Notes: generated by a model not told the origin, from the letters alone. A DNA stretch of 64,000 bases from an uncultured Prevotellaceae bacterium (GCA_900316315.1 ONCK01000005.1:62001-126000); one strand, 5' to 3'. Counted from the stretch's first letter, positions 44,058 through 54,406 are shown. Numbers and translations are program-made.

Positions 44058-44408
44058 ATGAACTTCACCCTTTTAGTCACAGTAGTACTGACGGGCATCT
44101 TGTTTGTAGCGATAGTGGTCGTGCTGGCTCAACTGCTGGCGCCCCGCAGCTACAATCCGATGAAGGAGGAGCCATATGAGTGCGGTATTCCGGCGCGTGG
44201 TCCTCAGTGGGGCCACTATCACTTGGGCTACTACCTCTTTGCCATCCTCTTCCTGATGTTCGACGTGGAAACAATGTTCTTATTTCCCTGGGCCGTAGTG
44301 GCCAAGAGTCTCGGGCCGCAAGGTCTCGTAGCCGTGCTGTTCTTTTTGTTTATCTTAGTTCTGGGCCTCGCTTACGCCTGGAGGAAAGGAGCTCTCAAAT
44401 GGCACTAA
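44058..44408 (+). CDS. nuoA: NADH-quinone oxidoreductase subunit A
   Basis: A 116-residue membrane subunit of complex I with three helices (about 1-24, 61-81, 89-110). Family marks are '[17 protein letters not shown]' in the loop and '[16 protein letters not shown]', with acidic residues facing the quinone/proton coupling region. First gene of the nuo operon; its end overlaps the nuoB start by 10 bases, implying translational coupling. Confidence 0.95.
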   Translation: MNFTLLVTVVLTGILFVAIVVVLAQLLAPRSYNPMKEEPYECGIPARGPQWGHYHLGYYLFAILFLMFDVETMFLFPWAVVAKSLGPQGLVAVLFFLFILVLGLAYAWRKGALKWH

Positions 44409-45037
44409 TCGGAAAACCAAAAATCAAGAGCATACCTTACGAAGAATTTAAGGACAACGAGTCGCTCGAGAAAATGATCGACGAGCTCAATGCTCACGGT
44501 ACCAACGTCATCGTAACAACTGCTGACAAGCTTATCAACTGGGGCCGTAGCAACAGCCTCTGGCCTATGAACTTTGGCACGAGCTGCTGCGCTATCGAGC
44601 TTATGGCTATGGGTGCGGCAAGATTTGACATGGCACGCTTTGGCTTTGAGGTCACACGTACAAGTCCTCGTCAGGCCGATCTGATACTGGTCTGCGGTAC
44701 CATCACCTACAAGATGGCCCCCGTACTTAAGCGTCTGTACGACCAGATGGCCGATCCCAAGTATGTCATCGCCATCGGCGGATGCACCATCTCCGGCGGT
44801 CCCTTCACCAAGAGCTACCACGTACTGATGGGAGTGGACAAGATATTGCCCGTAGACGTATATGTACCCGGCTGCCCCCCGCGTCCGGAAGCCTTTTACT
44901 ACGGCATGATGCAGCTACAGCGCAAGATGAAGATCGAAAACTTCTTTGGCACCGTCAATCATAAGGACAAAGACCTGCACAAGACCGAGGCCAAAGCATT
45001 GGAAAAGAAAATAATCAATCAGGAGGAGCAAGCATGA
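44399..45037 (+). CDS. nuoB: NADH-quinone oxidoreductase subunit B
   Basis: A 212-residue peripheral subunit that holds the terminal Fe-S cluster N2 next to the quinone site. Cluster ligands C63, C64, C129 and C159 are all present ([26 protein letters not shown]). The ATG at 44399 inside the end of nuoA is the start, since the family's N-terminus begins there; a longer frame back to 44180 lies within nuoA. The last codons overlap nuoCD by four bases (ATGA). Confidence 0.96.
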   Translation: MALIGKPKIKSIPYEEFKDNESLEKMIDELNAHGTNVIVTTADKLINWGRSNSLWPMNFGTSCCAIELMAMGAARFDMARFGFEVTRTSPRQADLILVCGTITYKMAPVLKRLYDQMADPKYVIAIGGCTISGGPFTKSYHVLMGVDKILPVDVYVPGCPPRPEAFYYGMMQLQRKMKIENFFGTVNHKDKDLHKTEAKALEKKIINQEEQA

Positions 45038-46599
45038 CACTCGACATACAGACTATCGAACCCTCAGCGCTGCACGCAGAGATGCTCCGCCTGAGACAAG
45101 AGAAGAAGATGGACTTCCTGGTCAATCTAATCGGCATGGACTGGGGCGAAGAAGGCCTCGGCGTCATCTATATGCTCGAGTCTACTGAGACAGGAGAGAC
45201 CCTCACCATCAAGACTGCCACCACCGACCGCCAGACTCCCTATATCGACAGTGTGAGTGACATCTGGCAGATTGCCAATATCTACGAGCGGGAAGTCTAT
45301 GACTTCTACGGTATCCGCTTCCTCAATCACCCCGACATGCGCCGCATTTTCCTGCGCGAGGACTGGGTAGGCTACCCCCTCCGCAAGGACGACAAGACGG
45401 CAGAGGAAAACCCGCTCCGCATGACCGACGAGCCGCTCAGCGACACTACGACCGAGTACTATCGCGACGCCGACGGCACCATCAAGGAGAAGAAAAATGT
45501 CGTATGGGGACCCGATGAATATGTTGTCAATGTGGGACCTCAGCACCCCTCTACCCACGGTGTGCTCCACATGCGCGCCTCCCTCGACGGCGAGACCGTC
45601 AAGAAGATAGGCCTCGTGCTGGGCTACATCCACCGCGGTATCGAGAAGATCAGCGAGAGCTTGACCTATCCCCAGATGCTGGCCCTCACCGACCGACTGG
45701 ACTACTTCAGCGCCATGCAAAACCGCCACGCGCTCTGCATGTGTATCGAGAAGGCTATCGGCCTTGAGGTATCCCCGCGCGTACAGTATATCCGCACCAT
45801 CATGGACGAGCTCCAGCGTATCGCCAGCCACTGCATCTACTACGCATGTATGACCATGGACACAGGCGCTCTGACCGCTTTCTTCTACACCTTCCGTGAA
45901 AGAGAGGAACTTTGCAAGATATTTGAAGACAACTTCGGAGGCCGTCTCATCATGAACTACAACACGATTGGCGGCGTCATGTATGATATCCAGCCCGACT
46001 TTGCTAAGCGAGTCAAGGAGTTTTCCAAACACCTGCGTGCCCGCTTCCATGAGTATCAGGACATTTATACAGGCAACGTCATCGCTGAGCAGCGCATGAA
46101 GGGTGTAGGTTGCATCTCCAATGCCGATGCCATCTCACTCGGCATCACCGGTCCTGCCGGCAGAGCTAGCGGCTGGCACAACGATGTACGCAAGCGTCAC
46201 CCTTACGCCCTGTATGACCAGCTCAAATTTAGAGAGATCGTACGCGAGGAGGGTGATACCAACGCACGCCACTGGAACCGTATGGACGAGATGCTGGAGA
46301 GCCTCAATATTGTCGACCAGCTGATCGACAATATCCCCGCCGGCGACATCCAGACCAAGCGCAAGCCCATCGTCAAGCTTCCTGAGGGAGACTATTATCA
46401 GGCTGTCGAGTCCAGCCGTGGCGAGTTTGGCGTATTTATCGAGAGCAAGGGCGACAAGAGTCCCTACCGCGTCCACTACCGCAGCAGCAGTCTGCCTCTG
46501 GCCAATGCCATGGACACCGCTACCCGCGGGCAGAAATTTGCCGACCTCATTGCCATCGGCGCTTCGATGGACTTTGTAATTCCAGATATTGACCGATAA
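45034..46599 (+). CDS. nuoCD: Fused NADH-quinone oxidoreductase subunits C and D
   Basis: A 521-residue fusion. Residues 1-about 130 are the NuoC (30 kDa) domain ('[25 protein letters not shown]'), joined by a linker to the NuoD (49 kDa) domain from about residue 165 ('[23 protein letters not shown]', '[19 protein letters not shown]'). NuoD forms most of the quinone pocket: the quinone-contact histidine is in the HPSTHG loop. The C-terminal '[14 protein letters not shown]' is intact. Fused nuoCD is found in several bacterial groups. Confidence 0.95.
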   Translation: MTLDIQTIEPSALHAEMLRLRQEKKMDFLVNLIGMDWGEEGLGVIYMLESTETGETLTIKTATTDRQTPYIDSVSDIWQIANIYEREVYDFYGIRFLNHPDMRRIFLREDWVGYPLRKDDKTAEENPLRMTDEPLSDTTTEYYRDADGTIKEKKNVVWGPDEYVVNVGPQHPSTHGVLHMRASLDGETVKKIGLVLGYIHRGIEKISESLTYPQMLALTDRLDYFSAMQNRHALCMCIEKAIGLEVSPRVQYIRTIMDELQRIASHCIYYACMTMDTGALTAFFYTFREREELCKIFEDNFGGRLIMNYNTIGGVMYDIQPDFAKRVKEFSKHLRARFHEYQDIYTGNVIAEQRMKGVGCISNADAISLGITGPAGRASGWHNDVRKRHPYALYDQLKFREIVREEGDTNARHWNRMDEMLESLNIVDQLIDNIPAGDIQTKRKPIVKLPEGDYYQAVESSRGEFGVFIESKGDKSPYRVHYRSSSLPLANAMDTATRGQKFADLIAIGASMDFVIPDIDR

Positions 46600-46616
46600 A
46601 AAAGCAGATACGACTT

Positions 46617-47699
46617 ATGTTTGATTTCACAACAGTTTCCACATGGTTCCATTCGCTCCTGACAGGCGTCATGCCCGAATGGTTGGCCATAGGTATCGAG
46701 TGCCTCATTGTGCTGCTCTTTATCATCATACTCTACGCCACGCTCGCGATTATACTTATCTACGCCGAGCGTAAGATATGCGCCTTCTTCCAATGCCGTA
46801 TCGGCCCCAACCGCGTAGGTAAGTGGGGCGTGCTGCAAGTCTTCGCCGACGTGCTCAAGATGCTCACCAAGGAGATCATCAAGATGCGCCAGAGCGACCG
46901 CTTGCTCCATGATATGGCTCCATACTTTGTCTTAGTAGCTTCTTTCCTGACTTTCTCCTGTATTCCATGGAACAAAGGATTGGAAATACTTGACTTCAAT
47001 GTCGGCGCCTTCTTTTTCATTTCCGTCAGCGGCATAGGTGTGATTGGTATCCTCCTGGCCGGATGGGCCAGCCACAGCAAATATCCTATGATTGGTGCGA
47101 TGCGCAGCGGCGCACAGCTTATCAGCTACGAACTGAGTATCGGCATGACGATGCTGGTCGTCATCTTGCTCAACGGCTCTATGCAGCTGAGCGAAATTGT
47201 CCAGCAGCAGGCCGACTATGGTTGGAATATCGTGCGCGGACACGTGCCCGCAGTGCTGGCATTTCTCATCTATCTCGTCGCAGGCAACGCTGAGTGCAAT
47301 CGCGGCCCCTTTGACTTGCCCGAAGCCGAGAGCGAGCTGACTGCAGGTTACCACACAGAGTACTCAGGTATGCACTTCGGCTTCTTCTATCTGGCAGAGT
47401 ACCTCAATCTCTTCATCTGCGGTGCAATGGCCGCCACCATCTTCCTCGGAGGCTGGGCCCCCTTCTACATCCAGGGCGCTGACGGATTTAATAGCGTGAT
47501 GGCTGCCATACCGGGATTTGTATGGTTTTTTGCCAAAGCCTTCTTTGTCGTCTTCCTGTTGATGTGGATACGCTGGACCTTCCCCCGCCTGCGCATCGAC
47601 CAGCTCCTGACACTGGAGTGGAAGTACCTGATGCCACTAAGTATGATTAATATTGTCCTGATGGCCCTTGTCGTGTGCTTCGGCCTGACTATAAACTAA
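46617..47699 (+). CDS. nuoH: NADH-quinone oxidoreductase subunit H
   Basis: A 360-residue membrane subunit with eight to nine helices that links the quinone site to the pump modules. Marks: 'YAERKICAFFQCRIGPNRVGKWG' (residues about 50-72), 'GAMRSGAQLISYELSIG', the conserved loop 'NRGPFDLPEAESELTAGYHTEYSGM' and 'FLLMWIRWTFPRLRIDQLL'. Full length. It lies 17 bases after nuoCD and 9 before nuoI. Confidence 0.96.
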   Translation: MFDFTTVSTWFHSLLTGVMPEWLAIGIECLIVLLFIIILYATLAIILIYAERKICAFFQCRIGPNRVGKWGVLQVFADVLKMLTKEIIKMRQSDRLLHDMAPYFVLVASFLTFSCIPWNKGLEILDFNVGAFFFISVSGIGVIGILLAGWASHSKYPMIGAMRSGAQLISYELSIGMTMLVVILLNGSMQLSEIVQQQADYGWNIVRGHVPAVLAFLIYLVAGNAECNRGPFDLPEAESELTAGYHTEYSGMHFGFFYLAEYLNLFICGAMAATIFLGGWAPFYIQGADGFNSVMAAIPGFVWFFAKAFFVVFLLMWIRWTFPRLRIDQLLTLEWKYLMPLSMINIVLMALVVCFGLTIN

Positions 47700-47708
47700 C
47701 GCAGACCC

Positions 47709-48431
47709 ATGGAAAAAAGAAATTACTTCAGCGGCGTGGGCCACGCCTTGAAAAGTCTCACAATAGGTCTGAAGACGTCTATCAAAGTCTTCTTTGAGCA
47801 CGACGAGACCGAGCAATATCCCGAAAACCGCAAGACGCTCCACTTCTCCGACCGCAACCGCTTCTGTCTGGAGATGATCCACAATGAGCGCAACGAGCAT
47901 CACTGCGTCGCCTGCGGCCTTTGCCAGATGGCATGTCCCAACGGCTCCATCCACGTCTACAGCGAGATGGTCGAGACGCCCGACGGCAAGAAGAAGCGTC
48001 AGCTCGTCAAGTACGAATACAACCTCGGGCAGTGCATGTTTTGCAATCTCTGCGTACGCGCCTGCCCCCACGATGCTATACGCTTCAACCAGGACTTTGA
48101 GAATGCCGTCTTTGACAAGTCAAAGCTCATTATGCAGCTCAACCATCCCGGCAGCCACCTCGAGGAGAAGCCCAAACCGGCTCCCGCTCCCCGCCCTGCC
48201 GCTCCGGCTCAGCCTGCTGCCCAGTCGGCCGCAGCTCCTGCAAAGCCCGCAGTTGCTCCAGCAAAGCCTGTAGCCCAGGCTACAGAGGCCAAGGCTGACG
48301 CTGCCCAACCCAAGGCTGCTTCTACAGCCAGTCCTGCACAGGCCGTCAAGCCTGCTGCCGAGACTCCGTCCGTCAAACCTGCTTCAGAAGCTGCCTCCCC
48401 AGCCTCCGAAGACATAAATAAGGAATCATAA
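47709..48431 (+). CDS. nuoI: NADH-quinone oxidoreductase subunit I with Pro/Ala-rich tail
   Basis: A 240-residue 8Fe ferredoxin-type subunit. The two 4Fe-4S sites are C66-C69-C72-C76 (CVACGLCQMACP) and C109-C112-C115-C119 (CMFCNLCVRACP). The usual NuoI ends near residue 150; here residues 152-240 are an added low-complexity tail of Pro, Ala, Lys and Ser ('PAAPAQPAAQSAAAPAKPAVAP'). The tail might dock an electron donor or partner protein in place of the missing NuoEFG unit; that is speculation. One base separates it from nuoJ. Confidence 0.94.
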   Translation: MEKRNYFSGVGHALKSLTIGLKTSIKVFFEHDETEQYPENRKTLHFSDRNRFCLEMIHNERNEHHCVACGLCQMACPNGSIHVYSEMVETPDGKKKRQLVKYEYNLGQCMFCNLCVRACPHDAIRFNQDFENAVFDKSKLIMQLNHPGSHLEEKPKPAPAPRPAAPAQPAAQSAAAPAKPAVAPAKPVAQATEAKADAAQPKAASTASPAQAVKPAAETPSVKPASEAASPASEDINKES

Positions 48432-48432
48432 T

Positions 48433-48945
48433 ATGGCACAGACAGTCCTATTTATCATCATAGCCGCCATCATCCTCATCAGCGGCATTTTGGCCGTAAC
48501 GACCAAGCATATCATGCGCGCCGCCACCTACTTGATCTTTGTGCTCTTTGGCACCGCAGGCCTCTACTTCCTCATGGGGTACACCTTCCTCGGTTCCGTT
48601 CAGGTCATGGTCTATGCCGGTGGCGTAGTAGTGCTCTATATCTTTGCACTGATGCTTACCGGTCAGCATGACAACGACGAAAAGGTACCTGCAGCCACCA
48701 TCAAAAAGGCCGCAGCCCTCATCGCCTCTCTCGGCGGCGCCGCGCTGATGCTTTTTATTTTCATTTCCCACAAGTTTGCAACCACCGTACTGACCGCACC
48801 CAGCGAGCAGCTCACCTCAGTCAAGACACTGGGCACACAGCTCGTGGCCTCAGACAAGTACGGCTTCCTCCTGCCATTTGAGGCCGTGAGTATCTTGCTG
48901 CTGGCTTGCATCATCGGCGGTCTCGTCATTGCCCGTAAACGCTAA
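48433..48945 (+). CDS. nuoJ: NADH-quinone oxidoreductase subunit J
   Basis: A 170-residue membrane subunit with five helices. The central helix carries the family motif 'GSVQVMVYAGGVVVLYIFALMLTG' with its pi-bulge region. Full length. nuoK begins 16 bases further on. Confidence 0.95.
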   Translation: MAQTVLFIIIAAIILISGILAVTTKHIMRAATYLIFVLFGTAGLYFLMGYTFLGSVQVMVYAGGVVVLYIFALMLTGQHDNDEKVPAATIKKAAALIASLGGAALMLFIFISHKFATTVLTAPSEQLTSVKTLGTQLVASDKYGFLLPFEAVSILLLACIIGGLVIARKR

Positions 48946-48961
48946 AAACGCTCTTACTAAG

Positions 48962-49270
48962 ATGATAACGATACATTATTTCCTCATACTTTCGGTACTG
49001 ATGCTCTTCATCGGCATCTACGGATTTCTGACCCGCCGCAACACGCTGGCCATCCTCATCTCCATCGAGTTGATGCTCAACGCGGCTGACCTCAACTTCG
49101 CAGCCTTCAACCGGCTGCTCTTCCCTGAGGGACAGGAGGGCTACTTCTTCTCGCTATTCAGCATCGCCATCTCGGCCGCCGAGACCGCCATTGCCATAGC
49201 CGTGATGATCAATATCTACCGCAACATTAAGAACAATTTTGTCGAGCACCTCGACAAGATGAAATGGTAA
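48962..49270 (+). CDS. nuoK: NADH-quinone oxidoreductase subunit K
   Basis: A 102-residue membrane subunit with three helices. Membrane glutamates used in proton transfer are in 'ILISIELMLNAADLNFAAF' (helix 2) and 'IAISAAETAIAIAVMINIYR' (helix 3). The ATG at 48962 starts the first helix directly (MITIHYFLILSVLML); an upstream in-frame start at 48929 would overlap nuoJ. Confidence 0.95.
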   Translation: MITIHYFLILSVLMLFIGIYGFLTRRNTLAILISIELMLNAADLNFAAFNRLLFPEGQEGYFFSLFSIAISAAETAIAIAVMINIYRNIKNNFVEHLDKMKW

Positions 49271-49294
49271 CCAACAAGAAACAGAACAAATAGA

Positions 49295-51256
49295 ATGGAC
49301 TACTCATACACAGTTTTAATCCTGCTGCTGCCATTTCTTTCCTTCCTCTTCCTCGGATTGGTAGGCAAATGGCTCAGCCACCGTACGTCAGGTCTCATCG
49401 GTACGCTCACGCTCGGCGTAGTAGCAATATTGAGCTACTACACGGCATTTCAGTACTTCACCGCAGACCGCGTAGACGGCGTCTTCCAGACTCTCGTACC
49501 CATCAATTTCACTTGGCTTCCCTTCTACAACGAAGGGCTCCACTTTGACCTCGGCATCATGCTTGACCCCATATCGGTCATGATGCTTATCGTCATCTCC
49601 ACAGTGTCTCTGATGGTTCACATCTACTCTTTCGGCTACATGCATGGGGAGAAGGGTTTTCAGCGCTACTACTCCTTCCTCTCCCTCTTCACGATGTCGA
49701 TGCTCGGCCTCGTAGTTGCGACCAACATCTTCCAGATGTATATGTTCTGGGAGCTCGTCGGTGTCTGCTCCTACCTGCTCATTGGCTTCTACTACACACA
49801 GAAGCCCGCCATTGCCGCGAGCAAGAAGGCCTTTATCGTCACCCGCTTTGCCGACCTCGGTTTTCTTATCGGTATTCTGATTTACGGATACTACACCAAG
49901 TCGTTTAGTTTTGACTTTGCCAATACTGCGGTCTATCTCAACGGCGCCCAGCCCACTGTAGGTCCCGACTTTGCCAAGGCAATCGCTGGTGCAGGCTTCA
50001 TACTCCCCACGGCGCTCTTCCTCATGTTTATCGGTGGCGCCGGTAAGAGTGCGATGTTTCCCCTCCACATTTGGCTGCCCGATGCCATGGAGGGTCCTAC
50101 ACCCGTCAGTGCCTTGATCCACGCCGCCACCATGGTCGTTGCTGGCGTCTTCCAGGTAGCCCGTATGTTTCCACTCTGGATACAGTATGCGCCCAACACT
50201 CTCCATTACGTCGCCTGGATAGGTGCTTTCACGGCATTCTATGCTGCAGCCGTCGCTTGTGCTCAGAGTGATATCAAGCGCGTTCTTGCCTTCTCCACCA
50301 TCTCCCAGATTGCCTTCATGATGGTAGCGCTGGGCGTCTGCCTGCCGGAGGGCGACTTCACAAACAATCATGAAAGCCTCGGCTACATGGCCTCTATGTA
50401 TCATCTCTTCACCCACGCCATGTTTAAAGCAACCCTCTTCATGTGCGCCGGCTGTATCATCCACATGGTCCACAGCAACGAGATGCAATATATGGGCGGC
50501 ATGCACAAGTATATGCCCATCACTCATATTACCTTCCTCATCGCCTGCCTAGCCATCAGCGGCATCCCGCCATTCAGCGGATTCTTCAGCAAGGATGAGA
50601 TTCTGGTCGCTGCTTTCCAGTACAGCGCAACCATGGGATGGATTATGACAGGCATAGCAGCCATGACTGCCTTCTACATGTTCAGAGTCTACTACGGCAT
50701 CTTCTGGGGTACAGAGAACGTCGAGTACCATCGCGAGCACCAGCCCCATGAGTGTCCCGCCACCATGACGGTGCCTCTCATCATCCTCACGCTTATTACC
50801 TGCACCATCGGATGGATACTCCCCGGCACCTTTGGTAGTTATGTCAGTGCTACCGGCGAGGCATATCACATCTCACTTGACTGGAGCGTAGCTGGTACCA
50901 GCGTAGGCATCGCCCTGATCTCGATTGGACTGGCCACATGGATCTACAGCGGAGCCCGCCAGCCGATTGCCGAGAAGCTCAAGGCCACATTTCCTCATCT
51001 CCACAAGTGGGCTTACCATCGCTTCTATATTGACGAAGTATACCAGTTTGTCACCCACCGCATCATCTTTGCTCATATCAGCCGCCCCATTGCATGGTTT
51101 GACCGCAATGTCATCGATGGATTCTTTGACTTCCTCGCTTGGGGGACCAATGCGACAAGCCAGGGCATCCGTGCTCTGCAGAGCGGCCGCGTACAGCAGT
51201 ATGCATTTGTCTTCCTGCTCGGCGTGATAGCCCTTATTTTAATGTTGATATTCTAA
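49295..51256 (+). CDS. nuoL: NADH-quinone oxidoreductase subunit L
   Basis: A 653-residue antiporter-like proton-pumping subunit. The core is seen in 'FWELVGVCSYLLIGFYYTQKPAIAASKKAF', 'GGAGKSAMFPLHIWLPDAMEGPTPVSALIHAATMV' and 'LAFSTISQIAFMMVALGV', with 'GIPPFSGFFSKDEIL' near 425. A C-terminal lateral helix and anchor (residues about 560-653) are present. Complete length. Confidence 0.96.
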   Translation: MDYSYTVLILLLPFLSFLFLGLVGKWLSHRTSGLIGTLTLGVVAILSYYTAFQYFTADRVDGVFQTLVPINFTWLPFYNEGLHFDLGIMLDPISVMMLIVISTVSLMVHIYSFGYMHGEKGFQRYYSFLSLFTMSMLGLVVATNIFQMYMFWELVGVCSYLLIGFYYTQKPAIAASKKAFIVTRFADLGFLIGILIYGYYTKSFSFDFANTAVYLNGAQPTVGPDFAKAIAGAGFILPTALFLMFIGGAGKSAMFPLHIWLPDAMEGPTPVSALIHAATMVVAGVFQVARMFPLWIQYAPNTLHYVAWIGAFTAFYAAAVACAQSDIKRVLAFSTISQIAFMMVALGVCLPEGDFTNNHESLGYMASMYHLFTHAMFKATLFMCAGCIIHMVHSNEMQYMGGMHKYMPITHITFLIACLAISGIPPFSGFFSKDEILVAAFQYSATMGWIMTGIAAMTAFYMFRVYYGIFWGTENVEYHREHQPHECPATMTVPLIILTLITCTIGWILPGTFGSYVSATGEAYHISLDWSVAGTSVGIALISIGLATWIYSGARQPIAEKLKATFPHLHKWAYHRFYIDEVYQFVTHRIIFAHISRPIAWFDRNVIDGFFDFLAWGTNATSQGIRALQSGRVQQYAFVFLLGVIALILMLIF

Positions 51257-51269
51257 AGCCCGTGACGTT

Positions 51270-52784
51270 ATGAATTTCCTTTCATTATTTGTACTTATAC
51301 CTCTGATGATGCTGTTTGCCCTCTGGCTTGCCAAGGGTCAAAAGCAGATTCGTGCCGTCATGGTTGTCGGCAGCTCAGCTCTGCTCGCGCTGAGTATACT
51401 ACTGACTCTCAAGTTTCTGGCCGACCGCGCGGGCGGCAATAGTGCCGAGATGCTCTATCAGGCCAGCTTCACATGGTTTGAGCCTCTCCACATACGCTAC
51501 TCCGTCGGCGTCGACGGCATCTCTGTCGCCATGCTCCTGCTTTCAGGCGTGATAGTCTTCACCGGCACTTTCGTTTCGTGGGATATGTGCAAGGAGTACT
51601 TCCTATGGTTTACACTGCTGAGCATGGGTGTCTTCGGCTTCTTTATCTCAGTCGACATGTTTATGATGTTCATGTTCTATGAGATTGCCCTTATCCCCAT
51701 GTATTTGCTTATCGGTGTCTGGGGTACAGGTCCCAAGGAGTACGCAGCCATGAAACTTACCCTGATGCTCATGGGAGCCAGCGCTTTCCTTATGATGGGT
51801 ATCTTCGGCATCTACTACGGAGCCGGCGGCCAGACGATGAATATCCTCGATATCGCTCACCATACTGGCGGTGCCCATGTGATAGAATTCTCCAAGCAGT
51901 GCATATGGTTCCCCATCACCTTCATAGGTTTCGGTGTGCTGGGTGCACTCTTCCCCTTCCACACATGGAGTCCCGACGGTCACTCATCAGCCCCCACGGC
52001 AGTGTCTATGCTTCACGCCGGCGTATTGATGAAACTGGGAGGATATGGATGCTTCCGCATTGCCATCTTCCTGTTGCCCGAGGCCGCCAATGAGTTGAGC
52101 TGGATTTTCCTGATCCTCGCCGGCACGGGCGTCGTCTACGGAGCTCTCTCCGCCTGCGTTCAGACTGACCTCAAGTACCTCAACGCCTATTCGTCAGTAA
52201 GTCACTGCGGCATGGTACTCTTTGCCATCTTGATGCTCACGACGACCGCCTCTACCGGTGCAGTACTCCAGATGCTCAGCCACGGACTCATGACAGCCCT
52301 CTTCTTTGCCGCCATCGGTATGATCTACCACCGTGCTCACACTCGTGACATCCGACAGCTCAACGGTTTGATGACCGTCATCCCATTCCTCTCCGTAGCC
52401 TTCGCCATCGCCGGTCTAGCCAACCTCGGTCTGCCTGGTCTGTCAGGCTTCGTTGCAGAGATGACCATCTTCGTTGGTTCGTTCCAAAATGCTGATACCT
52501 TCCACCGCGTGCTCACGATAGCCGCCACCACCTCCATCGTCGTGGCTGCGGTCTACATCCTCCGCATGGTGGGCAAGATACTCTACGGCAAGTGCACCGA
52601 TCCCGTGCAACTCAAGATGCACGATGCCCGTTGGGAGGAGCGCCTCGCCATCATCGTGCTCATTGCCTGCATCGCCGGTATCGGTCTTACGCCTACGTGG
52701 CTTAGCCATATGATAGAGGGCAGCGTAGCTCCCATGATGAACCATATAGGTCATGTAGCCTCACAGTGCAACCCTTTTCTCTAA
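51270..52784 (+). CDS. nuoM: NADH-quinone oxidoreductase subunit M
   Basis: A 504-residue antiporter-like subunit with about 14 helices. Marks: 'MFMFYEIALIPMYLLIGVWG' (key Glu), 'FGVLGALFPFHTWSPDGHSSAPTAVSMLHAGVLMKLGGYG' and 'KYLNAYSSVSHCGMVLF'. Here the channel motif reads SPDGHSSAPT rather than the usual LPDAHTEAPT, a mild variation. It lies 13 bases after nuoL. Confidence 0.96.
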   Translation: MNFLSLFVLIPLMMLFALWLAKGQKQIRAVMVVGSSALLALSILLTLKFLADRAGGNSAEMLYQASFTWFEPLHIRYSVGVDGISVAMLLLSGVIVFTGTFVSWDMCKEYFLWFTLLSMGVFGFFISVDMFMMFMFYEIALIPMYLLIGVWGTGPKEYAAMKLTLMLMGASAFLMMGIFGIYYGAGGQTMNILDIAHHTGGAHVIEFSKQCIWFPITFIGFGVLGALFPFHTWSPDGHSSAPTAVSMLHAGVLMKLGGYGCFRIAIFLLPEAANELSWIFLILAGTGVVYGALSACVQTDLKYLNAYSSVSHCGMVLFAILMLTTTASTGAVLQMLSHGLMTALFFAAIGMIYHRAHTRDIRQLNGLMTVIPFLSVAFAIAGLANLGLPGLSGFVAEMTIFVGSFQNADTFHRVLTIAATTSIVVAAVYILRMVGKILYGKCTDPVQLKMHDARWEERLAIIVLIACIAGIGLTPTWLSHMIEGSVAPMMNHIGHVASQCNPFL

Positions 52785-52814
52785 TCTAGCAATCTGACAA
52801 TCGAAATACAGCAA

Positions 52815-54272
52815 ATGGACTACTCACAATTTCTCCATATGACCGACGAGCTTTCCTTGATAGCCGTCATCGTCATCCTGTTTATCGCCGACCTCATCCT
52901 CTGCCCTGACCGCAAGAGTGGCAAGGGTGTGCTCAATACTCCGCTGCCCATCATTCTCCTGCTGGCCCAGACCGTCTTTATGGTCACTTTAGGGGTCTGC
53001 CCAAGCTATTGCACGCCCACAGTTGAGGCCTTTGGCGGCATGTATCAGCACACGCCCATGATGACCGTCGTCAAGGCTGTGCTTAATATCGGCACGCTCA
53101 TTGTATTCTTCATGGCCAACGGATGGCTCCGCCGCGAGGAAAATCAGATCAAGCAGGGCGAGTTTTACCTGCTGACCCTCTCCACGCTGCTTGGCATGTA
53201 CTTCATGATCAGTGCCGGCCACTTCATCATGTTCTTCATCGGACTCGAACTGGCCTCCGTACCGATGACCGCTCTCGTCGCCTTCACCAAGAAGAATAAG
53301 GAGAGCGCCGAAGCCGCTGCCAAGTATATCCTCACAGCCCTCTTCTCGAGCGCCCTGCTCCTCTATGGCATCTCGCTCCTCTACGGTACGTGCGGCACAC
53401 TCTACTTTGACGACATGGCAGCCCGCATCTCTACATCCAACTACGTGCAGCTCGCAGCCTTAGCCCTCTTCATCAGTGGTCTGGGCTTCAAGATCAGCCT
53501 CGTACCCTTCCATCTCTGGACCGCAGATACCTATCAGGGCGCTCCGACGACCGTTACCAGTTATCTGAGCGTTATCTCCAAGGGCGCAGCAGCCTTCGTG
53601 CTTTTCGTCACCTTGGTCAAGGTCTTCGCCCCGCTGATTAAAGATTGGGACCTCCTGCTCTTCTGGATTATTATTCTGACCATCACAGTGGCAAATATCT
53701 TTGCCGTGCGCCAGAACAATATCAAGCGCTTCATGGCCTTCTCCGCCATCTCCCAGGCCGGCTACCTCGTACTCGGCGTTATGGGCGGCACAGCACAAGG
53801 CATGACAGCGATGGTCTACTATCTCTTTGTCTACCTCGTAGCCAACCTCGGTGTCTTTGCCATCATCAATGTGACAGAGCAACATTCGGGCAAAGTGCTT
53901 ATCAGCGACTATGATGGATTTTACCAGACCAATCCCAAGCTCTCCTTCATCATGACACTCTGCCTGTTCTCTCTGGCCGGCATTCCGCCCTTCGCCGGAT
54001 TCTTCAGTAAGTTCTTCATGTTCTTGGCAGGCTTCAAGGCAGGCTTCCCCGTACTCGTCTTTATCGCGTTGGTCAACACCGTCATCTCGCTCTACTATTA
54101 CCTCTTGATCGTAAAGGCCATGTATATCAAGCAGAGCAATCAGCCCATCGCGACTTTCCGAAGCGACTGCTACACCCAGATTGGCCTCGCCATCTGCGCC
54201 ATCGGCGTCGTCTTTGCAGGCATACTGAGCCAAGTGTACGACTTCTTCGATTTCTTCAGCTACAGTCTGTAG
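52815..54272 (+). CDS. nuoN: NADH-quinone oxidoreductase subunit N
   Basis: A 485-residue antiporter-like subunit and last gene of the operon. Marks: '[18 protein letters not shown]', '[13 protein letters not shown]', '[34 protein letters not shown]', '[19 protein letters not shown]' and '[15 protein letters not shown]'. Complete. A UUCG-capped hairpin follows 74 bases after the stop. Confidence 0.95.
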   Translation: MDYSQFLHMTDELSLIAVIVILFIADLILCPDRKSGKGVLNTPLPIILLLAQTVFMVTLGVCPSYCTPTVEAFGGMYQHTPMMTVVKAVLNIGTLIVFFMANGWLRREENQIKQGEFYLLTLSTLLGMYFMISAGHFIMFFIGLELASVPMTALVAFTKKNKESAEAAAKYILTALFSSALLLYGISLLYGTCGTLYFDDMAARISTSNYVQLAALALFISGLGFKISLVPFHLWTADTYQGAPTTVTSYLSVISKGAAAFVLFVTLVKVFAPLIKDWDLLLFWIIILTITVANIFAVRQNNIKRFMAFSAISQAGYLVLGVMGGTAQGMTAMVYYLFVYLVANLGVFAIINVTEQHSGKVLISDYDGFYQTNPKLSFIMTLCLFSLAGIPPFAGFFSKFFMFLAGFKAGFPVLVFIALVNTVISLYYYLLIVKAMYIKQSNQPIATFRSDCYTQIGLAICAIGVVFAGILSQVYDFFDFFSYSL

Positions 54273-54345
54273 CGGGAGAATATCAGCGCGCTCTCGCTAG
54301 CCGGTAAGCTTGCCCTACATCCGGCAAATCCGCGCTTGACACGAT

Positions 54346-54390
54346 ATAAGGTCCGACTTAGTTTCGACTAGGTCGGACCTTATTCTTTAC
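54346..54390 (+). terminator. UUCG-loop hairpin after nuoN, related to the dispersed repeat (copy E)
   Basis: ATAAGGTCCGACTTAGT (54346-54362), loop TTCG (54363-54366), ACTAGGTCGGACCTTAT (54367-54383): 17 pairs with one G-T, then TCTTTACC. The arm repeats the start of the 21-bp repeat unit (AGGTCSGACTTAGTTT...). A further inverted unit fragment, AAGTCCGACCTAGTC, lies at 54392-54406 and matches 15 bases of copy B exactly in complement. Confidence 0.78.
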
Positions 54391-54406
54391 CAAGTCCGAC
54401 CTAGTC

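Noticed and set aside
43943-44179. 78-codon frame in the nuo leader
   Set aside because: It starts within the -7 box and runs into nuoA in another frame.
49388-50527. 379-codon minus-strand frame within nuoL
   Set aside because: Antisense shadow of a highly conserved gene; typical of GC-biased codon use.
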